Below are positions 25,210 to 33,062 of a DNA stretch of 64,000 nucleotides, piece after piece. Both the position numbers and the translations under genes were made by a program. Every line of letters starts with the position of its first letter. Position 1 is the stretch's first letter. Source of the stretch: Kribbella sp. VKM Ac-2569 (GTDB lineage: Bacteria; Actinomycetota; Actinomycetes; Propionibacteriales; Kribbellaceae). Location of the stretch: the NCBI RefSeq assembly GCF_004216905.1, contig NZ_SGXJ01000004.1, positions 1 through 64,000 on the forward strand, in the 5' to 3' direction. The notes below the pieces were generated by a model, which saw only the letters and a program-made list of their open reading frames with translations, was not told the origin of the DNA and searched no databases.

Positions 25210-26364
25210 TCAGGCGAGGGCGAGGGCTTGGGCGAGGTCGGCGGTTAGGTCTTCGGGGTCTTCTAGGCCGAGGCTCAGGCGGAGTAGGGCGTCGGTCGGT
25301 TTGGCCTCCGACGCGACCAGGCGGTGCGTTAAGGCGGCGGGGTGTTGGATGAGGGTGTCGACTCCGCCCAGCGAGACGGCGTGGGTGATGAGCTTCAGGC
25401 CGCTCGCCACGCGGGACGCCGCTTCGTAGCCGCCGCTGAGCGTGAACGCGAGCACCGCGCCCGGCCCTGCCTGCTGGCGTCCGATCAGCCCGGCCGGATC
25501 GGTCAGGCCCGGGTAGTGGACCCGCTCCACGTTCGGCTGCGCGGACAGCCAGTCCGCGACCTTGATGGCGGTCGCCTGCTGCGCCCGTACTCGAACTGGC
25601 AGCGTCTGCAGTCCCCGGTGCAGTTCGTACGCCGCCAACGGGTGCAGCAGGCCACCTGTCACAGCGCGGATCTGCCGAAGCCGGCCGACCCACTCCACGC
25701 CGGCCGCGACGACGCCACCCATCACGTCGCCATGACCGCCGAGGTACTTGGTTGCCGAGTGCAACACCAGGCTCGCCCCGTGCCGAGCCGGTTGCTGCAG
25801 GACCGGCGTCGCGAAGGTGTTGTCGACCAGGACCGGTACGTCGCCGGCCGCGGTGGCGACGTACGCGATGTCGACCAGGTCGAGGGTCGGGTTCGCCGGG
25901 GTCTCGACGATCACCAGGCCGGTGTCCGGGCGGATCGCTCCGGCGACCTCGCTCGGCTCGGCGTACGTGACGGTTGTCCCCAGGAGGCCTGTGGACAACA
26001 GGTGGTCGGTGCCGCCGTACAGGGGGCGTACGGCGACCACGTGCGGACGGCCCGCGGCGACGGTGGCGAGCAGGCACGCGGTGAGCGCAGCCATGCCGGA
26101 ACCGAAGGCGACTGCGCCGTCGGTGTGCTCGAGCTCCGCGAGTGCGTCCTCGAAGCGCGCGACTGTCGGGTTCCACAGGCGCTGGTAGACGAGGCTCCCG
26201 CCGTCGGGTCCGCGGCCCTGCGCGAGTGCGTCGTACGACGCTCCGCCGGTGTGGACGTCGGGGAGCGGATAGGTGGTGGACAGGTCGATCGGGGGGACGT
26301 GGACGCCTAGGGCGGCCAGGTCGTCGCGGCCGGCGTGTACGGACCGGGTGTCGAGCTGGGTCAT
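25210..26364 (-). CDS. trans-sulfuration-type PLP enzyme (cystathionine gamma-synthase/lyase family)
   Basis: Pyridoxal-phosphate enzyme of 384 residues in the Cys/Met metabolism family. The cofactor lysine is in H-S-A-T-K-Y-L-G-G-H-G-D; other marks are A-F-G-S-G-M-A-A, a Y-G-G-T near 105, V-D-N-T-F-A-T-P and the late S-L-G-G-V-D-T-L-I-Q-H-P-A. It makes or breaks C-S bonds of cystathionine, homocysteine or methionine; the exact reaction cannot be fixed by eye. The ATG at 26364 is preferred to an upstream start in the regulatory region. It faces an AsnC-type regulator, a likely amino-acid-responsive pair. Confidence 0.88.
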   Translation of the reverse strand: MTQLDTRSVHAGRDDLAALGVHVPPIDLSTTYPLPDVHTGGASYDALAQGRGPDGGSLVYQRLWNPTVARFEDALAELEHTDGAVAFGSGMAALTACLLATVAAGRPHVVAVRPLYGGTDHLLSTGLLGTTVTYAEPSEVAGAIRPDTGLVIVETPANPTLDLVDIAYVATAAGDVPVLVDNTFATPVLQQPARHGASLVLHSATKYLGGHGDVMGGVVAAGVEWVGRLRQIRAVTGGLLHPLAAYELHRGLQTLPVRVRAQQATAIKVADWLSAQPNVERVHYPGLTDPAGLIGRQQAGPGAVLAFTLSGGYEAASRVASGLKLITHAVSLGGVDTLIQHPAALTHRLVASEAKPTDALLRLSLGLEDPEDLTADLAQALALA

Positions 26365-26380
26365 CGCTGCCTCCTCCACC

Positions 26381-26485
26381 TGTGGATAAGTGAGGCGACT
26401 GTGGAATCTTCTGCGTAGTCGCTGCAATAGTTCCGAAGAAAATTCGTCCACAGGGTCATCCACACGCTGTGGATTCTGTGGATGA
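26381..26485. promoter_or_regulatory. cluster of TGTGGAT boxes between PLP enzyme and AsnC regulator
   Basis: Within 105 bp there are TGTGGATAA (26381), TTCGTCCACA (26443), a perfect 17-bp palindrome ATCCACA-CGC-TGTGGAT (26458-26474) and TGTGGATGA (26477). Tandem half-sites around a palindrome in a divergent promoter suit an AsnC/Lrp octamer. The 9-mers also match DnaA boxes; the first is identical to the TTATCCACA consensus read on the other strand. Confidence 0.55.
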
Positions 26486-26501
26486 GCCCTACAGTGGAGG
26501 C

Positions 26502-26993
26502 ATGCCGAAGGATCGTCGGAGCCCCGGACCGGCTCCGAGGCCGGTGCCTGAAGGGCTCGACGAAGTGGACCGGACGCTGGTCGGACTGCTCACCGCAGAC
26601 GGCCGAATGCCGAACAACGCGCTCGCCGAGGCAGCCGGCATCGCGCCGTCGACGTGCCTGACCCGGGTGCGGTCACTCCGCGAGCGCGGCGTGATCCGCG
26701 GCTTCCACGCCGAGGTGGACCTGGCCGCGCTGGGTCAGCCGCTGCAGGCGCTGATCGCGATCCGGATCGGGGCGCACTCCCGCGACGAGATCGATCGCTT
26801 CCGCACGAAGGTGCCCCGGCTTCCCGGGGTGCTGTCGCTGTTCCACGTCAGCGGTGCGAACGACTACCTGCTGCACGTCTCCGCGGCGACGCCGGACGCG
26901 CTCCGGGAGTTCGTGCTCGACCACCTGACCGCCGATCCAGCGGTCAGCCACGCGGAAACGAGCCTCATCTTCGAACACGTCCGCGGAGGGTGA
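26502..26993 (+). CDS. Lrp/AsnC-family regulator
   Basis: A 163-residue regulator. N-terminal helix-turn-helix (L-D-E-V-D-R-T-L-V-G-L-L, then A-E-A-A-G-I-A-P-S-T-C-L-T-R-V-R-S-L) joined to a RAM-type amino-acid sensing domain (about 85-160). A TACAGT box ends 6 nt before the ATG at 26502, consistent with a short or absent leader, though GGAGG lies in that gap too. It probably controls the divergent PLP-enzyme gene in answer to an amino acid, plausibly methionine or cysteine, by context. Confidence 0.88.
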   Translation: MPKDRRSPGPAPRPVPEGLDEVDRTLVGLLTADGRMPNNALAEAAGIAPSTCLTRVRSLRERGVIRGFHAEVDLAALGQPLQALIAIRIGAHSRDEIDRFRTKVPRLPGVLSLFHVSGANDYLLHVSAATPDALREFVLDHLTADPAVSHAETSLIFEHVRGG

Positions 26994-27005
26994 CCTAGCG
27001 CGACT

Positions 27006-28019
27006 TCAGGCCCAGGACTCGGCGAGGAACTGGAAGGAGCGGCGGCGTTCCGCGGGGTTGTGGATGTTCGTGGTGATGATCAGCTCGTCGGCGCCGGCGG
27101 AGTCAGCGCGACGACGTAGGTCGGCGACTACCTGGTCGGGGGTGCCGACGGAGACCAGGCCGGCCCACTCCTCCACGGCGGCCACCTCCGCGTCGGACCA
27201 CGGGTAGGCCTCGGCTTCTTCGGGCGACGGCAGCGGTCCCGGGCGGCCGGAGCGGAGGCGGAGCATGGAGAGCGCGTTTGCGCGAGCGAGCTGCTGCGCA
27301 CGTTCTTCGGTCTCGGCGACGATCGCGGCCAGTGCGAGGATTGCGTGCGGTCCGCCGTCGTGCTCGAGCCGCTGGTAGTTCGCCTTGTACGCCGAGATCA
27401 CGTCGGCCGGATCGAGTGTCCCGAAGTGGCCGGCGTACGCGAACCCGGTCCCGAGCGCGGCGGCCGCCTGACCGCCGTACGTGCTCGACCCAAGGATCCA
27501 CACCGGCGGCAGCGGTACGTCGTCCGGTTGCGCGCTGATCGGCTCGAACGGATGCCCCGCCGGGAACCCTTCGGCGTACGCGCGGAGCTCGGCGTACTGC
27601 TCGGTGAAGTCGTCGGCCCCGAGTGCCTCGCGGCTGCGGCGCAACGCGAGCGCCGTCCGCTGGTCGGTGCCCGGTGCGCGCCCGAGGCCGAGGTCGATGC
27701 GGTCCGGGTACAGCCCGCCGAGGACGCGGAACGTCTCGGCGACCTTGAGCGGGGAATGGTTCGGCAGCATGATCCCGCCGGATCCGACGCGGATCGTCGA
27801 CGTCGCGGCCGCCACCGCGGCGATCATCACCTCGGGGCTGGTGCTCACGACGCTCGGGATGTTGTGGTGCTCCGCCAGCCAGAACCGGTGGTACCCGGCG
27901 GCCTCGGCGGTGCGGGCCAGTTCCAGCGTCTCGTGCAGCGCCTGCGACGGCCGCGTACCGGTCGGCACCGGCGAGAGGTCGAGCACGGACAAGGGCATCG
28001 GTTCGGCGGTCACGTTCAA
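27006..28019 (-). CDS. LLM-class flavin-dependent oxidoreductase (luciferase-like)
   Basis: Flavin monooxygenase-like TIM-barrel protein of 337 residues. The bacterial-luciferase signature parts are L-D-L-S-P-V near the start, G-Y-H-R-F-W-L-A-E-H-H-N and V-G-S-G-G-I-M-L-P-N-H-S-P-L, then R-I-D-L-G-L-G-R-A-P-G-T-D. It is of the group that uses reduced FMN supplied by a reductase. It lies 24 bp after an FMN-reductase-like gene, so the pair may be a two-component oxygenase. Substrate unknown. Confidence 0.88.
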   Translation of the reverse strand: MNVTAEPMPLSVLDLSPVPTGTRPSQALHETLELARTAEAAGYHRFWLAEHHNIPSVVSTSPEVMIAAVAAATSTIRVGSGGIMLPNHSPLKVAETFRVLGGLYPDRIDLGLGRAPGTDQRTALALRRSREALGADDFTEQYAELRAYAEGFPAGHPFEPISAQPDDVPLPPVWILGSSTYGGQAAAALGTGFAYAGHFGTLDPADVISAYKANYQRLEHDGGPHAILALAAIVAETEERAQQLARANALSMLRLRSGRPGPLPSPEEAEAYPWSDAEVAAVEEWAGLVSVGTPDQVVADLRRRADSAGADELIITTNIHNPAERRRSFQFLAESWA

Positions 28020-28043
28020 CTGCCAACCACTGCCCGCTCGAAC

Positions 28044-28571
28044 CTATTCCGGATACGGCTGGTTGGCGCGGGCGTCGCGGAGGGAGCGGGCCCACCAGGC
28101 GAGTTGGCGGAGGAGGGCGGCGGCGGCCGCTGTCGTCGTCGGGTCGGCCGGTTCGCCGTCGTCGGTGAAGTCCTCTTCGCGGAAGCCGAGGCTGTCGCGG
28201 ATCGTCACCGCGTGCAGTTCGCCGAAGACGAGCCGGAGCTGTTCGGCCGCGCGCAGTCCGCCCGAGCGTCCGCCGTACACCACGAAACCGACCGGCTTCG
28301 CGTACCAAGGCCGGCGTACGGCGTCGATCGCGGTCTTCACGTCACCCGGGTACGCGTGGTTGTACTCCGCCGTGACGATCATCACCGCGTCCGCGTCCTC
28401 GATCCGCCTCGGCAACTCGGTGTGCGGCACCATGCTCAGGTCGATCAGGTCCAGCTTGAACTCGTCCGCGCGCTCGACCTCCCGCGCGAACCACCGCGTG
28501 ACCGCCGTCCCGAACCGCTCGGCGTCGAGGTTGCGCGTCAGCACGACGAGCCGTAGCGGATGAACTGTCAC
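28044..28571 (-). CDS. NAD(P)H-dependent FMN reductase-like flavoprotein
   Basis: A 175-residue flavodoxin-fold protein: L-R-L-V-V-L-T-R-N for the first strand, V-T-A-E-Y-N-H-A-Y-P-G for the FMN loop and F-V-V-Y-G-G-R-S-G-G-L-R-A for the second phosphate or flavin contact, all typical of the NADPH-dependent FMN reductase family. It probably supplies reduced flavin to the oxygenase directly downstream. The GTG at 28571 is chosen because residues before it do not match the fold. Confidence 0.85.
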   Translation of the reverse strand: MTVHPLRLVVLTRNLDAERFGTAVTRWFAREVERADEFKLDLIDLSMVPHTELPRRIEDADAVMIVTAEYNHAYPGDVKTAIDAVRRPWYAKPVGFVVYGGRSGGLRAAEQLRLVFGELHAVTIRDSLGFREEDFTDDGEPADPTTTAAAAALLRQLAWWARSLRDARANQPYPE

Positions 28572-28616
28572 GACGAACGACGCTAATACCTCAACAAGAC
28601 TTGAGGTCAAACCGTC

Positions 28617-29003
28617 TCACCTGGAGGCCGGTACCGGTGCGGACCGCAAACCCTCGATCGCCAGTCCCAGGACCACCAAGGTCACCGCCGCGAGCGGCCA
28701 GCGCACCGGCGCGATCAGGATCGCGCCGAACAGCAGGAGCATTCCGGCACAGGCCGCGGCCGCAAAGATCGCCACGCCGAACCCGGACCGCCTGCGATCG
28801 TTCAGCATGCCGAGCGCGAACAGTGCGACGATCACCACGAACGCCGTCGGGAAAACGCTGAAGATCGCCACGTAGCCGTGCGGATCACACGTCGGCGCGT
28901 CGCAGGGCATCGACAGCATCGTCACCGGCTGCAGGATCGCCGCGACCGCGATCAGCAGCATCCCGATCGCGTTGGCGGGCCAGAGCCAGGGCTTCGTCTT
29001 CAC
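28617..29003 (-). CDS. small four-helix membrane protein
   Basis: A 128-residue protein with hydrophobic segments at about 12-30, 45-65, 76-95 and 100-120 and no recognised domain. Two Cys (C-D-A-P-T-C) lie in the first loop, which is predicted to be extracytoplasmic. The GTG start shares bases with the stop of the M4 peptidase gene (GTGA), so translation is coupled. Confidence 0.7.
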   Translation of the reverse strand: MKTKPWLWPANAIGMLLIAVAAILQPVTMLSMPCDAPTCDPHGYVAIFSVFPTAFVVIVALFALGMLNDRRRSGFGVAIFAAAACAGMLLLFGAILIAPVRWPLAAVTLVVLGLAIEGLRSAPVPASR

Positions 29004-30166
29004 TCGGCAGACGCCTGCTGCTCGGACGGCTGCTGGTCGGACGGTGCGGCGGGTGGGGTGCTGGTTTCGAGGTTGGTCTGGGCGGCGTTCATGAGTGGGG
29101 TCTGGTCGCCCAGGACGCCGACGGTTTGCCAGGCCTTGGTGACCGCGGCGAGTTGCGGCGACTCGTCGCCGAAGAGGTCGCGCGCCGCTGTCTCGGTCTC
29201 GGCGGCGAAGTCCTTGAAGCCGGCCGACGACGAGAGGTTCCCCGACGTCAGCGTGGAGTACCAGATCTTGCCGGCGTCGTCGTACGCGTTCCCGCCGAGC
29301 TCGGCCGCGACCAGGTAGAACGCTCGGTTCGGGATGCCCGAGTTGATGTGTACGCCGCCGTTGTCGTCCTGCGTGTCGACGTACCCGGACATGTCGGCCG
29401 GCTGCGGATCCTTCCCCAGCCGCGGATCGTCGTACGCCGTCCCAGGCGCCTTCATCGACCGCAGCGCGACCCCTTGCACACCGGGCCGGAACAGTCCCGC
29501 TCCGATCAGCCAGTCGGCGTCCGCGGCACTCTCACCGAGCGCGTGCTGCTTCGCGAGCGACCCGAAGACGTCCGAGATGCTCTCATTCAACGCGCCCGAC
29601 TGACCCTCGTATGCGAGGTTCGCCGTGTACTGCGTGACGCCGTGGGTCAACTCGTGGCCGGTGATATCGATCGACGCCGTTAAGTTCCCGAAGATCTCGC
29701 CGTCCCCGTCGCCGAACACCATCTGCGCGCCGTCCCAGAACGCGTTCGCGTACCCGCGGTCGAAGTGCACCGTCGACGTGAGCACCAGGCCGGCGCCGTC
29801 GATCGAGTCGCGCCCGAAGCACTCCTTGTACATCGTCCAGGTCGCGCCGGTGCCGTCGTACGCCTGGTTCGTCGCTTGATCCTGGACGGGGTCGTCGTCC
29901 TCGGAGCGGGCCAGGGTGCCCGGCAGATCGGTCCCGTTCTCGCCGTCGTACACCTTGCGCTGCCGGCCGCCCTCCGCCGCGGCCACGCGTTCACGACCGG
30001 CCGCGGGCCGCGTTCGCAGTACGGCGTCGTGCTGCAACGACTGCCTGATCCGGGCACGAAGGCTGGGGTCACCCGCGGATCGCTCGAGCTGCTCGAGGAG
30101 GTACGGCGGGACGATGGCGTGGAACACCACTACAGGAAAACCCGGGCACCAGATAAACTCAAGCAT
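29000..30166 (-). CDS. protealysin-like M4 metallopeptidase
   Basis: Zinc endopeptidase of up to 388 residues. The active site H-E-L-T-H is at 171-175, the third zinc ligand E195 in N-E-S-I-S-D, and the transition-state His in G-G-V-H-I-N-S-G-I-P-N. The N-terminus has the short V-P-P-Y-L-L-E-Q-L propeptide signature of protealysins instead of a long FTP/PepSY propeptide, and no signal peptide is seen, so it may be cytoplasmic or exported by another path. The start could also be a GTG at 30130 or 30127. A Pro/Gln-rich tail ends the protein. The much longer reading upstream of 30166 is antisense to the HelD gene. Confidence 0.87.
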   Translation of the reverse strand: MLEFIWCPGFPVVVFHAIVPPYLLEQLERSAGDPSLRARIRQSLQHDAVLRTRPAAGRERVAAAEGGRQRKVYDGENGTDLPGTLARSEDDDPVQDQATNQAYDGTGATWTMYKECFGRDSIDGAGLVLTSTVHFDRGYANAFWDGAQMVFGDGDGEIFGNLTASIDITGHELTHGVTQYTANLAYEGQSGALNESISDVFGSLAKQHALGESAADADWLIGAGLFRPGVQGVALRSMKAPGTAYDDPRLGKDPQPADMSGYVDTQDDNGGVHINSGIPNRAFYLVAAELGGNAYDDAGKIWYSTLTSGNLSSSAGFKDFAAETETAARDLFGDESPQLAAVTKAWQTVGVLGDQTPLMNAAQTNLETSTPPAAPSDQQPSEQQASAE

Positions 30167-30199
30167 TTGTGGCTGCCGCCAGGAGAATTCCACAAATGC
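30163..30199. promoter_or_regulatory. 10-bp inverted repeat between M4 peptidase and HelD genes
   Basis: GCATTTGTGG (30163-30172) and CCACAAATGC (30190-30199) are perfect inverted arms with a 17-nt spacer in the divergent promoter region. The arm spacing fits a dimer or tetramer on one face of the helix. Each arm carries an ATG on its own strand. Confidence 0.5.
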
Positions 30200-30241
30200 G
30201 GCGTGAACCAACGGCACGGATTTTAACACAAGGGACAGGAA

Positions 30242-32488
30242 TTGCCGAATCCAGTCGAAACCGAACAGGCCAACCTGATCACGTTCTACGCTGCGCTGGA
30301 CGCCGAGCGGGAGCGTACCGACGCACGCGCCGACGACGAGCAGCTGGTCCAGACCCGCAACGCCCAGGCCCTGCACCAACGCGACGGGCGGATCCGTGAC
30401 CTCAAGCTCCGGCAGGCCCGGCTGAACGCCGCCGAGGAGGGTCTGTACTTCGGCCGCCTGGACGCCGCCGACGGCGAGATCCTGCACCTCGGCCGCATCG
30501 GTCTGCACGACGCCGACTACGAACCCCTGCTGGTGGACTGGCGTGCGCCAGCGGCGCGGCCGTTCTACATCGCGACCGCGGTGGCCAACCACGACGTCGT
30601 CCGCCGCCGGCACATCCAGACCCGGTTGCGGCGCGTAGTCGATGTCCAGGACGAGCAGCTCGACCTCGGACGGGACGCCGCGGACGCGTCGAAACCCGGC
30701 ACCGGCGTGATCGGCGAGGCCGTGCTGATGAAGGCGCTGGAGGCTCGCCGGACCGGCCAGATGGAGTCGATCGTGCAGACGATCCAGGCCGATCAGGACC
30801 GGATCATCCGCTCCGAACTGCCCGGAATCCTGGTCGTCCAAGGCGGCCCGGGCACCGGAAAGACGGCAATCGCACTGCACCGGGCGGCATTTCTGTTGTA
30901 CACGCATCGCGAGCAACTGGAAAAGCGCGGAATTCTCGTTGTCGGGCCGAATGCGGCGTTCCTGCGATTCATCGGCCAGGTGCTCCCGTCGCTCGGTGAG
31001 GAGGGCGTCCGGCTCGTCACGATTGCGGAACTGTTCCCGGGCGTGCACGCGACCCGACCGGAGTCTCCGGAGAGCGCCGAGGTGAAGGGCCGGACGGTGA
31101 TGGCCGACGTGATCGCGAAGGCGGTCGCCGATCGGCAGTGGCTCCCCGAGCGCCCGGTCCACGTGACCGTCGAACGCACCGAGCTGACCCTCGACCCTTC
31201 CATGTGCGAGAGCGTCCACGCACGAGTCCGCAACCGCAACCTCACCCACAACCAGGCGCGGCCGTTCGTCCTCAACGAGATCACGGACCACCTCACCAAT
31301 CAGTACGCCGAACTGATCGGCACCGATCCGCTCGACGGTGAGCAGTTGCTCGACGAGTACGACCTCGCCGAACTGCGCAGCGAGGTGCTCGCGGAGCCCG
31401 CCGTACAGGCGTTGCTCGAGCGGCTCTGGCCTTTGCTCAGTCCGCAGCGGCTGCTGGAGGATCTGTACGGCGACGAGGACCGGCTCGCGTCCGCGGCGCC
31501 GCAGCTGTCTGCGCTGGATCGCGAACACCTGTTGCGGTACGGCGACGACTGGAGTCAGTCCGACGTACCGCTGCTGGACGAGGCGGCGGAACTGCTCGGT
31601 GACGACGGGTCCGAGGCGGCGCGGGAGCGGGCCGCGAGGGCGCGTGCAATCTCTTATGCACAAGGGGCTTTGGACGTGCTCGCCGGTTCGGGCTCGACCG
31701 ACTTCGACGAGGACGACGAGGCGGAAATCCTTACTGCGAAGGACATTCTCGATGCCGAGGCGTTCGCCGAGCGGTTCGAGGCGGAGGACGACCGAACGCT
31801 CGCGGATCGCGCGGCCGCGGACCGGCGGTGGACGTACGGTCACGTGATCGTCGACGAGGCGCAGGAGCTGTCGCCGATGGCGTGGCGGGCGATCGCGCGG
31901 CGGTGTCCGCTGCGGTCGATGACGGTGGTCGGCGACGTGGCGCAGACAAGCTCGATCGGCGGCGGTACGTCGTGGTCGTCTGCGCTCGGCGAGACGTTCG
32001 GCGATCGTTGGCGACTGGCGGAGCTGACGTTGAACTACCGCACGCCGGCCGAGGTGATGGAGCTCGCGCACGCCGTACTGCGCGAGGTCGACCCGTCGGC
32101 GCGGGCGCCGCAATCGGTCCGCTCCACGGGCGTGAAACCGTGGCACGTCGACGTACTGGCGGCCGAACAGGCCTTGTACGTCTACAAGATGGCGGCGGAG
32201 GAGACGGCGTACGGCGAGGTCGGCGTGATCACGTCCCGCAGCCGGCTCGAGCTGATCCAGGAGGCCGTCGACGGCTTGACCGGCGTCACGGTCCTCACCG
32301 CCCGCGAAGCCAAGGGCCTCGAGTTCGACTCCGTCCTGGTCGTCGACCCCGACGGCATCGTCATCGAATCACCCCGCGGCCTCCGCGACCTCTACGTCTC
32401 CCTGACCCGCTGCACCCAACGCCTAGGAGTCGTCGGCGAGCTACCCGAAGTACTCGAGAACTCGCCCGCCTGGAACACCAACAGCTGA
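30242..32488 (+). CDS. HelD/HelR-type RNA polymerase motor ATPase (UvrD-like)
   Basis: SF1 helicase-like ATPase of 748 residues. An N-terminal coiled-coil arm (about 5-65) is followed by Walker A G-G-P-G-T-G-K-T (201-208), a D-E-A-Q-E-L motif II (V-I-V-D-E-A-Q-E-L), Q-T-S-S-I-G and late helicase motifs (T-A-R-E-A-K-G-L-E-F, then Y-V-S-L-T-R). HelD proteins release stalled RNA polymerase from DNA, and some actinobacterial HelR proteins protect it from rifamycins. The start is a TTG at 30242 preceded by AGGGACAGGA. Confidence 0.9.
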   Translation: MPNPVETEQANLITFYAALDAERERTDARADDEQLVQTRNAQALHQRDGRIRDLKLRQARLNAAEEGLYFGRLDAADGEILHLGRIGLHDADYEPLLVDWRAPAARPFYIATAVANHDVVRRRHIQTRLRRVVDVQDEQLDLGRDAADASKPGTGVIGEAVLMKALEARRTGQMESIVQTIQADQDRIIRSELPGILVVQGGPGTGKTAIALHRAAFLLYTHREQLEKRGILVVGPNAAFLRFIGQVLPSLGEEGVRLVTIAELFPGVHATRPESPESAEVKGRTVMADVIAKAVADRQWLPERPVHVTVERTELTLDPSMCESVHARVRNRNLTHNQARPFVLNEITDHLTNQYAELIGTDPLDGEQLLDEYDLAELRSEVLAEPAVQALLERLWPLLSPQRLLEDLYGDEDRLASAAPQLSALDREHLLRYGDDWSQSDVPLLDEAAELLGDDGSEAARERAARARAISYAQGALDVLAGSGSTDFDEDDEAEILTAKDILDAEAFAERFEAEDDRTLADRAAADRRWTYGHVIVDEAQELSPMAWRAIARRCPLRSMTVVGDVAQTSSIGGGTSWSSALGETFGDRWRLAELTLNYRTPAEVMELAHAVLREVDPSARAPQSVRSTGVKPWHVDVLAAEQALYVYKMAAEETAYGEVGVITSRSRLELIQEAVDGLTGVTVLTAREAKGLEFDSVLVVDPDGIVIESPRGLRDLYVSLTRCTQRLGVVGELPEVLENSPAWNTNS

Positions 32489-32489
32489 G

Positions 32490-33062
32490 TTAGTGGTCGG
32501 CGCAGCAGTTTTGTTGGTGTTGGAGTTCGAAGGGGATGAGGAGGTTGCCGGCGGACGGCTGGACCTGGAGGACCAGGCGTCCGTCGCGGCGGAGGGGGCG
32601 AAGGAAGTCGAGGGTGTCGATCAAGGTGTCGTCCGCGATCGGGATGCCGCCGATCGCTTCCAGGTGGTCGATACCGCAGCGGACACGGAGTTCGGCGGCG
32701 GGCAGTACGCCGTGCGCCTGTTCGTGACCGGGCCAGCGGACCACGCGTCCCGCCGTACCGAGGGCTGCCTCGACCGCAGCGACGTACGCGCCGCGGACCA
32801 GGCGGCTCGGCCCGGCCAGCTCCGGCTCGGACGCGCCGGGTCGGGTGACCGCGAGCCCGACGTTGTGGTCGGCAACCATCGCGCGGATCGGCTCCGCGAG
32901 GTCCGCCGTACTCGTGAGTGAGACCGCGACATGCGGACGGTCGTCGCCCGCCACCATGTGGGTGAGGGCGACGACCGGCTGGTCGACAGCATCGACGAGG
33001 GCGTAGACCAGGTGATCTGCCGCGGCCGTGTCCAAGCTGTCGGCATCGACCGCGACGATCAC
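32490..33062 (-). CDS. unrecognised protein coupled to the PHP phosphoesterase
   Basis: A 190-residue protein of no family that I recognise. It starts with a GTG sharing bases with the stop of the PHP gene, so it is translationally coupled. The N-terminal half has the look of an alternating alpha/beta fold (V-I-V-A-V-D-A-D-S-L, V-V-A-L-T-H-M-V, V-A-V-S-L-T-S). It ends with a Cys- and His-bearing tail, H-Q-Q-N-C-C-A-D-H, that could bind metal. The much longer in-frame reading is antisense or out of frame with the PHP gene. Confidence 0.6.
   Translation of the reverse strand: MIVAVDADSLDTAAADHLVYALVDAVDQPVVALTHMVAGDDRPHVAVSLTSTADLAEPIRAMVADHNVGLAVTRPGASEPELAGPSRLVRGAYVAAVEAALGTAGRVVRWPGHEQAHGVLPAAELRVRCGIDHLEAIGGIPIADDTLIDTLDFLRPLRRDGRLVLQVQPSAGNLLIPFELQHQQNCCADH

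Noticed and set aside
26381..26485. Replication origin
   Set aside because: DnaA-like words are present, but there is no AT-rich unwinding region and no dnaA, dnaN, gyrB or parAB gene nearby.
30167..32146. N-terminal 660-residue extension of the M4 peptidase reading frame
   Set aside because: It is antisense to the HelD gene, which has clear helicase motifs; the peptidase motifs begin only after 30166.
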